A DNA stretch of 64,000 nucleotides. It comes from Clitoria ternatea (Eukaryota; Streptophyta; Magnoliopsida; Fabales; Fabaceae). The notes beneath the pieces are model-generated. The model had not been told where the DNA came from. It did no database searches and worked only from the letters and a program-made list of their open reading frames with translations. A program made the translations under genes and the position numbers. Below are positions 35,701 to 46,000 of the stretch, one piece after another. The stretch's first letter is position 1. Each line of letters starts with the position of its first letter. The stretch lies in contig CM075670.1 of assembly GCA_037962975.1 (NCBI GenBank), positions 155,314,501-155,378,500 on the forward strand. The letters are read 5' to 3'.

Positions 35701-38388
35701 TCTAAAAGTTTGGAAACTTAATAAAAGAAAATAATGTTGAGAACTAGAAACTTAAGTAACCATTAGAAAGTAAGAGAAAAGAGTTAAAAGAGTTTTATCT
35801 AGGAACATTAGCTCTTAGACTTATGATAAAAAAAGATAAGACCTGTTAATTAAATGGTGACTTTTAAGTAACTGAGTAATAATTGACTAAGGAGGTGTAA
35901 TTTTAGGACATACATGAAATAAGTAAACAAGTTCTAGGGTATTGATCTCTTGAAAAGGTAAATAATGTTGAAAGGAAATGAAATCCAGATGTTAAAGTGG
36001 TAGAATAAATTAGATGACAACTTTTAGTAACTAAGGAATAAAATGACCAAGTTCATAACATATAGGTTAGAGTGATATATAAGTTCTTAAGAAATAAATC
36101 AACACCATAAGAAGCAAAAATCTAGTTGATTAAAAGAATGTAACTAAGGAAGCAAATTAGTTAATAAGGAGAATAAAGAAAAAGGTATAAAAGAAAAGCA
36201 GCCGTGAACGTAGAAAGAACATCACTAAATTGATAATTACACATAGAGAAACAGTGACCCTTTTAGTGACCAAGGAAACAGGTCATTTAGCTAATAGAAT
36301 TTAATTGGGTCAGTAAAGGGAAAATCGATAGTGAGACCGCTTGGCGATGAATAAAGAGTTCATAATTGGATCTTAGGAAATTAAATTAAGTAAAGAGATA
36401 AGCATACCTAATTAGATAAAGAATAATTATTAAACAGATAATTGAAAGTTACATAAAGAATTAAATTAAGTGACACTTTAATAATGAACTAAATAAATCC
36501 ATGCACATCATTAGCATGGTAGAAGAAAAGAAAAGGTACAAAAGTTAATGACTAGAGACTTGGAAAGAATATCATTAATTCCACCAATTATATACAACAA
36601 TTAATGATCTGTTTAGTAACCAAGGAAATAAGTATCTGACTAATAGAATTTAATTTGGATTAATTAAAGAAAGTTGACAATAGAATCCTCTGGATAATGA
36701 TTAAAGAATTCGTAAATGGACATTAGAAAATATAAGGGTAAAAAGGGAGTAATCATATATAATTAAATAAATCGAGATAAATAGTCTAAAAAGATACAAG
36801 CAAGAAACCAAGATTAAAACATTTATAAGGAGATATCCATGAGTATGACTGTATGATCCTCTCATGACATGTATAATGATTGTTGTATGATAAACGTTAT
36901 GTTTGGTGACTGTTATGCAATTGTGTGCATGAATATGTGTTAATTATACGTGATGAGTATGTGTGATATGTAGGATGAGTGTGGTATGATGACATGTATA
37001 TGGATTATGATGATGCATTAAATGAATATTTTGAAATAAATAAGAAAAGAATAAATGAAGAAATGTCTCAGTAGGGATCCTGAGATGAATAAATTATGAA
37101 AATGATGTGATGAGGTTAGATCTGATTCGATGTGATGATGGGCGTGGTAAAGCCAATGTACCCATGACTTCTGGAAAATATGAAATCTCGTTTCATTTCT
37201 AAGTGTTGGATGATACCATTATGAATTGAGGAATTTTGAGAAAACAAGGAAAAAAATTAATTAAAATTTCAGGAAAGGAAGAAGTCCGACGTTAGAAATG
37301 AAATTGAGCCATCAAAATGACCCTATCGATGACTAGTGAAAGGAAACTTTTGTATGGTATGCATCATATATGGAAGTTAAGGAGGGATGTTGGAATAATC
37401 CCCTAGAGCATACAGTGATGGGTACACTGAAGAATCTGCCAGCGCCTCGATACCTGAAGGCAGTCTAGGGAGTAATACCGGAGGCAGGAATTCCAAGTGG
37501 CCTCGGATTCACGCCTGTCGCTGGACAGTCAGTGGCAAACTCTGGTATACTTCAACAAGAGGCGGGATTTTCTATGACCTTGGAGTATCCGTTCTCTTGA
37601 GTTTTGTATTTGGTGATTATGATGATTAGACTACGAGTCCTACCCATTTGTGAAAACCACAAGGAGGAGAGCTTCGGTCGCTCTAGTTGGGCAGGGGAGA
37701 TAAGGGTGGCTGGCTTTGCACATGATTATTGGTATATGAGATTATTGAGAAAGAGATGGGTCCACATGCATCATGATGAATAATAAAAGATTGGAAATAA
37801 CGAAATGAACTCATGCCTTGCATCATTGTATTGAGATTGTGGTTGCTTGTGGTTTGAATATGATTGTATAGATCTTAGTAAATATGGAAGGTGGATGGGA
37901 AAAATGAGAATAGTCAGCTGAGATTAAGAGTGGTGAGATAACTTAAAACGTATCATAGGGACCCCAAGGAGAGTGGAAGGGATTTGGTCATGGATTGTTT
38001 GTGTTATATGTCGGCAGCTTTTGATGAGACACCTTCCCAATTGTTGTGGAGGTGAAGACTCACCCTTACGCTAAACTTTTTAGACATCGTGAGGATGGAC
38101 ACAGAGGTCGCATCGAGGATGGGCTGGACTCTTCTTAGGCTAAAGACAAATAGAATAGGTTTTAATTTATTTTATTTATGGAGCCTGCGTGCCCCTTTAC
38201 TTTTAGTATGTAGAGTTACTGTTATGACCATGTATGATATAGGATTACATTGTATATAACGTGTATCTGTTCCACCAAGTTTCCTTGTACAAAAAAAAAA
38301 CTTCCACATTTTTCTAAAACTCATAGCCTCTTAGTTGACCAGGAAAATCTAGTGGAAGGGATTGTCCTAGTTAACCGAGGGTGTTACA
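32724..38388 (+). mobile_element. Element E: solo LTR (5665 bp) related to D's LTR
   Basis: It runs from TGTAACAGCC to GGTGTTACA, flanked by gaaaa on the left and gaata on the right, a probable 5-base duplication with one change. It aligns along most of its length with D's LTR, but no internal domain is present. It has a donor-like caag/gtaagg near 34765, the GC-rich block at 37380-37700 and the ctcaccctt box near 38060. Some frames look open but none resembles a protein. At 5.66 kb it is long for a plant LTR. Confidence 0.88.
36170..36810 (+). repeat. Diverged internal duplication in the E LTR
   Basis: Two stretches of roughly 300 bases, about 36170-36470 and 36520-36800, share the same order of landmarks: aaaggtayaaaag, gaaagaayatca, agtraccaaggaaa, taatagaatttaatt, then a gataatga/gatgaataaag segment. 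The D LTR copy has this block only once (27890-28140). It looks like an old tandem duplication confined to E. Ends are approximate. Confidence 0.55.
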
Positions 38389-38400
38389 GAATACACACAT

Positions 38401-38420
38401 CCCCGACAACAGCGCCAAAA
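38401..38420 (-). other. Primer-binding site of element F
   Basis: On the minus strand it reads TTTTGGCGCTGTTGTCGGGG, close to the TTGGCGCC-G-TTGCCGGGG primer site known from Athila-type elements. It lies three bases from the LTR end (GGGTATCA, at 38424). This fixes the LTR at 38424 onwards as a 5' LTR whose element reads leftwards. Confidence 0.82.
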
Positions 38421-38423
38421 ACT

Positions 38424-39551
38424 TGATACCCAACCGCAGGCACACGGGGTATCGAAGTAATAAAAAGATATCGTTCCCACAAGGATTGTGCCCAAGTACT
38501 AGTTATAATGTTGATTCAATTATCTAGTGGAATTTGATTAAAATGAATTACCAAAACGATTGTGAACAGTAAATTAGAGAACAAAAAATTCAACGTCTTT
38601 TGTAAAAGAAAATCGGAGCAAGTTTAGGAAATTGAATCAAAGGTAAATCTTGGGGTAATAAGGGTTCATATGCCAATGTAAAAATTAAAGATTACTCGTC
38701 TATCCAATTATACGATTTCGTTCCTAACGCAGATTCCCCTAGGTTAATTAATACCTTTCTCTCAAAAGCCTATTAACGTGCCAATTCCCAAAGGACCACG
38801 TTCAATTTGTTAATTAGGCCCTTTATGTTCTATGGAAATCTGATTAAACCCTCTAACAATTTCGCTTACCATCGTAAATCAAAATCATAGGTTCAATTTA
38901 GGTATTTTTGAACTACATGCCAATCTCTCGATTACCCATATAATTTATGATCATCTACACTTATCTCTAAGTCTTGCAAAAGCATTAGGCATACATAAAT
39001 TGAATAGAGATTGAAATCATATGAATTGGAATACGAAGAACAACTAAATGTAACACATAGGCATTCTACATCCTTAGCCCCAAGAAAAGAGTTTAGTGTG
39101 CCATAAGATTGTTGTCATCATGTCACACATCAAAAAATCAATGTCAAACATAAAAGATATCAAAAGTGTAAACTAGGGATTCAGAAATTACAAATTAGTT
39201 CTCACTAGGATTTTTAATTCTTCCTCATAAATCTGCATATTTGATTGCCCTTGATGAATCCAACTCTTGACTCCCAATGAAATCTTCCTAAAGAGTTCTT
39301 TAAAATTTCCCAAAAGGTGTGTCAAAATCTATCTATGAAGAAGTATGTTTCAAATCCCCTAGAGTGCCCATTTAAATCCTTAAACAATTGAAAGATTTGG
39401 GCCTCGTAGGGGACAACCACGACCAATGGTTCGGGTTCTTTTCCTTTTTAAACCATAAATGTGCATTTCTATGACAACAGGGACAACCACGGCTAGTGGT
39501 GAGTTCTGACTTGCTCGGCTTTGCTCCACAGTGCCAACCACTGGCAGTGGT
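38424..39551 (-). repeat. Element F 5' LTR, inner part
   Basis: Plus-strand TGATACCCAACCGC marks the LTR's 3' end on the minus strand. The following text (ggggtatcgaagtaat, ggatatcgttcccac-like, acaaggattgtg) is typical of LTR ends in this group. From about 39410 a CCACGGCCAGTGG-like motif array begins (ccacgaccaatggt, ccacggctagtggt, ccactggcagtggt). The copia solo LTR interrupts it at 39552, duplicating gtggt (39547-39551). Confidence 0.8.
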
Positions 39552-40313
39552 TGTTGGAAATATGCACTAAGAGCCTATATAGGATGCATCATTTTGAATA
39601 AGTCATTTTTTGTTAAATAGTTTAACAACCTTTATTTATACTTGGAGTAATATGTCATATGAGAGTTATTCCTAAAATGTCCCTAGTGAAGTATTTACAT
39701 GGGGACATGTAAATACATTAAGACTAGTGTTTGAGTGTATTGATGATCTGATCTCATAGATCATGGATATAAATGATATCAAGTCTTCACATGAGTACAC
39801 ATTAAGAGTAATGATATACTAGACAGACCCACCATGAGAACGTTGCATGGATCGTTACATGAATGTCATAAATGATTCTCAATATGATAATGGTATATGT
39901 AGTCCTTTGACCTGAAGTCACTACGATTCCTACATAAGGAGTTTGTTGTTTTAATACAATCAAACGTCTTTTGTAACAAGAGGACTATAAAGGTTGTGGT
40001 TAGGTAATGAACAAATTATACAGAGGGATGTGAGTGATGTAGATGGGATTTGTCTCTCCTATGTGATAGGAGTGATATGTATAGGCCACTTGATAGAGTG
40101 TGTAACATCCCCGTTTTAAAATTAAATGTTGAATGAAGAATAAACCATTAAGACTTGATTCCAACCAGAAAATAACTGTTAATTGTATTTAACTAAGTAG
40201 ATTTAAGCCACTAAAATATGAAAATGGTGATGGTCAGGGGATGGAGTGGAGTGCACGTGGCTGCTGCAGCACTCACTCTCCCATCCCACTCTTCTCTTGT
40301 TCATGCGCATGTA

Positions 40314-40332
40314 CACATATATATATATATAT
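40314..40332 (+). promoter_or_regulatory. TATA-like promoter element of the A LTR
   Basis: A run of eight AT dinucleotides (nine in the 3' LTR) is the only TATA-like sequence upstream of the pyrimidine-rich leader. If transcription starts about 30 bases downstream, the leader to the splice-donor-like site at 40607 is about 250 bases. The AT run is also the one length difference between the two LTRs. Confidence 0.5.
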
Positions 40333-40602
40333 CGTGAGCCTTTAGTGAGGAACACACTTACTCTTTCTTCAGACTCTCTCCTCCGTCACTTCATCCTCTA
40401 CTTCCTCTCTTCGTCTCCATTTTTCTTCTTCTTCCATCTTACTCTTCGCTCCTGGAGATCTTGATTCCAGTACTGAAGAACGAACCACACTTCATCCCAG
40501 AATCAGGCGCAGAATACGACAAAGCCAAGGGAGACCGAACGAACCAGGAGAAGGACATCGGACCCAACAACAAGAACGGAAAAGGTTTCTGAGGATTCTT
40601 CT

Positions 40603-40612
40603 AAAGGTAGGG
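40603..40612 (+). promoter_or_regulatory. Candidate 5' splice donor in the A LTR
   Basis: The sequence aaag/gtaggg, with GT at 40607-40608, is embedded in ggtagggggcgctt, which is conserved in B (near 16411 joined to 22829) and C (near 18645, minus strand). With the acceptor at 43009-43010 it would define a 2404-base leader intron removing most of the LTR and the primer site from the spliced mRNA. Confidence 0.45.
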
Positions 40613-41874
40613 GGCGCTTGCATGTCGAATGCATGGTCTAAGAACGGTACCGGATGAACATGCTGCTGAGCGTGGGTGTGTGTGTGCATGTTTTTATAAT
40701 CATTAGAACTGATGCTGTGCATGTGTGCATGTATTCACAATTACTAAAACTGATGCATGATTTGAGATTCTGATAGTGATCTTCGTGGCTATGGCGTAGT
40801 CTGCTCGTGGATGATAATGATGGATCTATTTTGTTGTCACTATGAAAAGTATGTATGTGCATGTTCTTAATTGGATTGCTCAATGTTGTTAGTCTGATGA
40901 CCGATTGTAACATGCGCTGGTGTGACTGACTGAATGATGACGAGTAGTGGAGGATATTCGTTCTTACTTAATGACTACGGTAATGTGTTCATGACGCGAT
41001 GATGTGTAATAATGAATGTGTTAGTTGCATGAGTAAGAGTGGGGTGACCCATGGAAGGTCAAGAACCCCAAGGGAAATGACTTCCAGTTACCAACCCTGG
41101 CTAGATCCCAATAGGGCTCGTGGTAGCCGTTGGAGCTAGAGAAGTGAGTCTCGAGACGCCGTGGGGAGGCCGGTGCCACCTGGTAAGAGCTGAGGGACGA
41201 GGGGCCAAAAGAAAGGGGGCCGTAACTGAGAGTCTTTTCCCGAGTCGGATCCGCAGGCATGCATATAGAAATAAGGCTGATTGTGGTGATGTATAAATCT
41301 ATGTATGTGCAAGTGTATGATTTTGAATGCATGATTATATATTTGGATGTGGAATAAACTCGGTGAATTATGTGTGTCATGAACATTGTTGAATTGTATG
41401 ATTTTGGTTACTTGAGAAAGGTTGAGGTATAGCAGGAGCGTGTACTGACGCTGATACCGAGTCTGTGAGTATCATTTTACATGTAAAAGCTCACCCCTGC
41501 AGTGGCCATTTTCAGTGAATGTCTCTCGTGAGGAGGATCAGAGGCAGAGCTGGAATGCTGGGCGGAGTGCTGATGCATTTCGAAGGTTTAATTAAGGCGT
41601 TGTTAGATGAAGCCCGGACTGGTTCATACCGGATGTTAATGTTTTGTGATGAATAGAACTTTATGAACAAGTAGAAGTCTGATTTTGCATTGTAAATATT
41701 AATATACGCTTTTATGTATATATATGGATGTATGGTTTTGTGTGTGTGATGCTATGTGCTGCCTTGTTTTATAAGTGAGCTTTAATAGATACGCAGGGAC
41801 AGTATGATTTGAGCAGGATATAGCCCAGTCAGAGTAAATTGAGAATTGTTTTAGGAAAACTTATGTCGGATACG

Positions 41875-42560
41875 TTGGGCGGAGTCGTACCCCGCCTGAA
41901 GTATGGGAGCAATCCGCCCAAGCGAGTGGACTCGCGTTGGAGCGATGTAGTTGTTAGAGTGGGACACCGTCCAATTATCCTTCCTATCCGTCGTGATACT
42001 AACGCAATCCGGACCCCGATGTTGACCCCGTATTGGTCGTTATGGCTAAGTCCGCCCAGGCGTCGTCATACTTAGTTGAGCTGGGTGGAATAGGTTCAGA
42101 TCCCTCCTTTCTCCACAACTTACTAACGTATATGTACCCTGTAACTTCTCATTTTCTGAGTGAAAGGCGAGTGTGAGGATTTACTTAATGAACCCTTGTC
42201 CATAACCGATGGAGGAAATTACCCTGTAGTTGTGTTAAAGAGGCGTTATGTAGATTTCGTTTAGGCGGCGTCATACCTCGCCCAAGTAACTAGGACAGCC
42301 CGCCCAAGATAAATATACCCCGTCTAGCCAAGTAGGATGATTCTAACTCCGCCTTCCACCGAAAGCTACGCGTGTGAATGTATTAACGTATTTCCCTTAT
42401 CTATTCCTCCTGTTGAGTGACCAGTATTTCTCGAAGGGAAGCCTCAGTGCGAAATCTCCTCTATCCGCTGCTGCATTCCCATACTCCGCCTGGACGGTCT
42501 TATACCCCGTCTAAGCGAACAACGGTGTAGTGTAATCCGCCCTAGGGTTGATGTGTTGCG
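41875..42560 (+). repeat. CGCCCAAGCG-type motif array in the A 5' LTR
   Basis: Variants of ccgcccaagcg, ccgcctgaag, gggcgg and ccccgtctaagcg recur irregularly over almost 700 bases, in both orientations. The array occupies the same position in the LTR as the CCGAGTG array in B. It is repeated at 49260-49950 in the 3' LTR. Confidence 0.8.
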
Positions 42561-42738
42561 ATAAACCCATTGAGCCAGCCCCAGTTTTAGCTTCTCTGTA
42601 GATTGTTATATGTGAGTGAATGCTCCTCGTTTCCTCCCTGCCTGCTCCCCTCTATATCAAATGTTGCGTGACTGTTTTGTGAAAAATTTTCTCATATTTT
42701 TGGAATTATTAGTTGCAAATGATTAGGGTGTTACAGTT

Positions 42739-42750
42739 TGGTATCAGAGC
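42739..42750 (+). other. Primer-binding site of element A
   Basis: The sequence tggtatcagagc, three bases after the LTR end, pairs with the 3' end of initiator-Met tRNA. It primes minus-strand DNA synthesis in this lineage. Confidence 0.96.
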
Positions 42751-42989
42751 GGACCGAAAAGTCCAAGGCCAAAGTATGCTTACCAAGTGTAAGCGGTGGT
42801 GTCTGTGTCTTTTGATTGAATGGTTGAAATTGTTCTGATGCTGGTTGACCTGATTGATGATTGTCTTGGGGACAAGGGGTTGTTTCCCCTGGTCTGATTG
42901 TGTGTATGACTTAGGCGAATGACATAATGTGCTAAGTTATTAATTGTTGGACTAGTAACTAGATCGGTAGTAAGTGGCTCCGTATACTT

Positions 42990-43018
42990 ATCCTTAGATG
43001 TCAATTTCAGGATAAGGA
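42990..43018 (+). promoter_or_regulatory. Candidate 3' splice site before gag-pol of A
   Basis: The bases tcaatttcag (43001-43010) are followed by gataagga and the ATG at 43019. The TTTCAG/GATAAG junction is shared with B. Splicing here would place a short leader directly before the start codon. Confidence 0.42.
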
Positions 43019-46000
43019 ATGGCGCATCGTCAAAGTATGGAGGCTATAGCCACAGCATTCCAACGCTTTGCTGATGTGTTTGAAAGGCAAGGCCAAACTC
43101 AACCTGAGGATGGCCATGTGCTGGACCGCTTCCTGAAGAGGAAGCCGAGTGAATTCTTAGGAGGACGGAACCCTGAGGCGGCGTTCAAGTGGACTCAGGA
43201 ATTAGAGAGAATTTTTAGGGGTCTTCGCTGTACCGAAGCCCAGAAGGTGGAATGCGCAGTGTATATGCTGCGAGATGAAGCGGAGAATTGGTGGAAGATA
43301 GTCAGGAGCCGATTCCCCGAAGATGACAATCAACTGACGTGGAACGATTTCAAGGCCTGCTTCCTAGACAAATACTTTCCCGACACAGTGAGGAGTCGGA
43401 AAGAGCTGGAGTTTATGGAGTTAAAACAGGGCTCCATGACTGTGGAAGAATACGCGACCAGATTTGAGGAATTGTGCCTATTCTATCCGCCCTTCCAGCA
43501 GCCAGGAACGGAGCACTCCAAGTGTCTTAAGTTTGAGAACGGACTGAGATCGGATATCAAGAGGGCCTGCAGATACCATGAAATCCGGAGTTTCCCTGCC
43601 TTAGTGAACAAGTGTAGAATATTCGAAGAGGATGACAGGGCCCATTCGGGCCAGTGCAGCAGAGCTAACCAGCACCTGAGGCCTCAGCAATCACGTTTCA
43701 AGAGGCCAGGGAACGTGAGGAGGAATGAACCCTTCACCAGATATCAGAACCGTAATGACCAAGGGAGACAGATGAGTGGGCGACCAAGGTATGGCGGATG
43801 CTTTAAATGTGGCGGTGATCATTTTGCTAAGGAATGCAATGATACAAATGTTAAATGCTACCACTGCGGAGAGAAGGGACACGTTCGCCCGGACTGCCCC
43901 CAACTCCGCCAGGCAACCACCAATGTGCGTCAAGGAGGATTTCAAGATCGAACCAGAGTGAGTGATAACCAACGACATGGAGGCAGAGGCAACGGAACCA
44001 GAGGAAATATGATGCATGCCCCGAACAGTCGAGAGAGGAACACCGGCCCAACAGCGACAGGAAGGATCTACACCATCAATGCAGAGGATGTTGCACCAGC
44101 AAACGATCTAGTACAATGTAAGTGCTCACTTGGAATGAATACGCTTAATGTTGTTTTCGATTCGGGGGCAACCCATTCTTTTATAGCTGATGAGTGCGTG
44201 AAACGGTTGAAGCTACCAACTGTGTCTATGAACCGGACTTTAGAAGTGGCCAGCCCCACTGGCCCTAGTGTGTTCGCATCGTCTATATGTAAAAATGTAG
44301 CATTTGAGTTGTATGATCGGAGTTTCACCTTCGATCTGATTTGCATGCCCTTAAAGGGTCTTGATATTGTGCTTGGAATAGATTGGCTTTCAGCCAATAA
44401 GGTATTAGTAGATTGTAGAAACCGAGAGATAGTTTTCCCAAAACAACCCACTGAAGATGGCGCGGCACAAGGTATAACCCAACTATTTATGATGCTTTGT
44501 CTAACCAAAGATGAGAATGAGACCCTAGCGAATGAAATTCCGGTTGTCTGCGAATTCCCAGAAGTGTTCCCAGAGGACGTCCCGAGTGTACCTCCCCATA
44601 GAGAAGTTGAATTCTCTATAGACTTGATCCCTGGAGCCGAACCGGTCTCCAGTGCACCCTACAGAATGTCCTCAACTGAATTGGTAGAGTTGAAGAAACA
44701 AGTGGATGAGTTACTTGAGAAGCAGTTCATTAGACCAAGCGTGTCACCATGGGGCGCGCCTGTGCTACTTGTTAAGAAGAAGGATGGCAGCATGAGACTT
44801 TGTATAGATTATCGACAGCTTAACAAACTCACAATCAAGAATCGATACCCACTGCCTAGAATTGATGATTTAATTGACCAGCTGCGTGGAGCCTCAGTCT
44901 TCTCAAAAATCGACTTACGATCGGGATATCACCAAATCCGAGTGAAGGACTCGGACATTCCTAAAACTGCCTTTAGGACTAGGTATGGTCACTATGAGTA
45001 TGTAGTGATGCCGTTCGGTGTGACAAACGCCCCTGCTGTTTTCATGAATTACATGAACAGCATATTCCATTCCTTCTTAGATCGGTTTGTTGTTATCTTC
45101 ATCGATGATATTCTAGTTTATTCTAAGACATCTGAGGAGCATGAAGGACATCTCAGGACGGTACTCCAAGTGTTGAAGGAGAAGCAATTGTTTGCAAAGC
45201 TTTCAAAGTGCGAATTTTGGATGGATGAGATCCACTTCCTCGGGCATGTGATCTCCAAGCGAGGCATCTCGGTGGATCCTGTGAAGGTAGCTGCTGTAAT
45301 GGCATGGGAGAGGCCCAGGTCGATCTCGGAAATAAGGAGTTTTATGGGCTTGGCAGGTTATTATAGAAGGTTCATAGAAGGTTTCTCTAAGTTGGCATTA
45401 CCCCTGACTAAATTGACTCGGAAGAACGTTCCTTTTTTATGGAGTCCGGAGTGTGAGAGCAGCTTCCAAGAACTGAAGAATAAGTTGACAACTGCTCCGG
45501 TGTTGGCATTACCTGAGTTACGAGAAAGCTTCGTGGTCTATTGTGACGCGTCCGGACTCGGATTAGGATGTGTACTCATGCAGAAAGACCGAGTGATAGC
45601 ATATGCCTCTCGACAATTGAGACCCCACGAGCAACATTATCCGACCCATGACTTGGAGTTGGCAGCAGTAGTTTTTGCATTGAAAATCTGGAGGCATTAC
45701 TTGTACGGATCCAAGTTTGAAGTGTACAGCGATCATAAGAGCCTTAAATACCTATTCGACCAAAAGGAGCTGAACATGAGGCAGAGAAGATGGATTGAGT
45801 TTTTGAAGGACTATGATTTCAAGTTGAAATACCACCCAGGTAAGGCAAATGTCGTAGCAGACGCATTGAGTCGAAAATCCCTCCACATAGCAGCCATGAT
45901 GGCAAAAGAAGTTGAGTTGTTAGAGCGGTTCCGAGACATGAACTTGCATGTTGACGCCCCTTCCTCTCAGAAGATGACAATCGGTACGTTGAGGATTGCC

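Larger units (their letters stand above)
40101..42735 (+). repeat. Element A 5' LTR (2635 bp)
   Basis: It runs from TGTAACATCCCC to GGGTGTTACA. From left to right it holds a TA-run promoter candidate (40314-40332), a pyrimidine-rich leader with CTT repeats, a donor-like aaag/gtaggg (40603-40612), a GC-rich block (41040-41260), the conserved agctcacccctgcag box (41488-41502) and a CGCCCAAGCG-type motif array (41875-42560). Open frames here are repeated in the 3' LTR and are not genes. Confidence 0.97.

Noticed and set aside
41021..41386. 121-codon minus-strand frame found twice (also 48409-48774)
   Set aside because: The repetition only reflects the two near-identical LTRs of A. The frame is antisense to the LTR and resembles no known protein.
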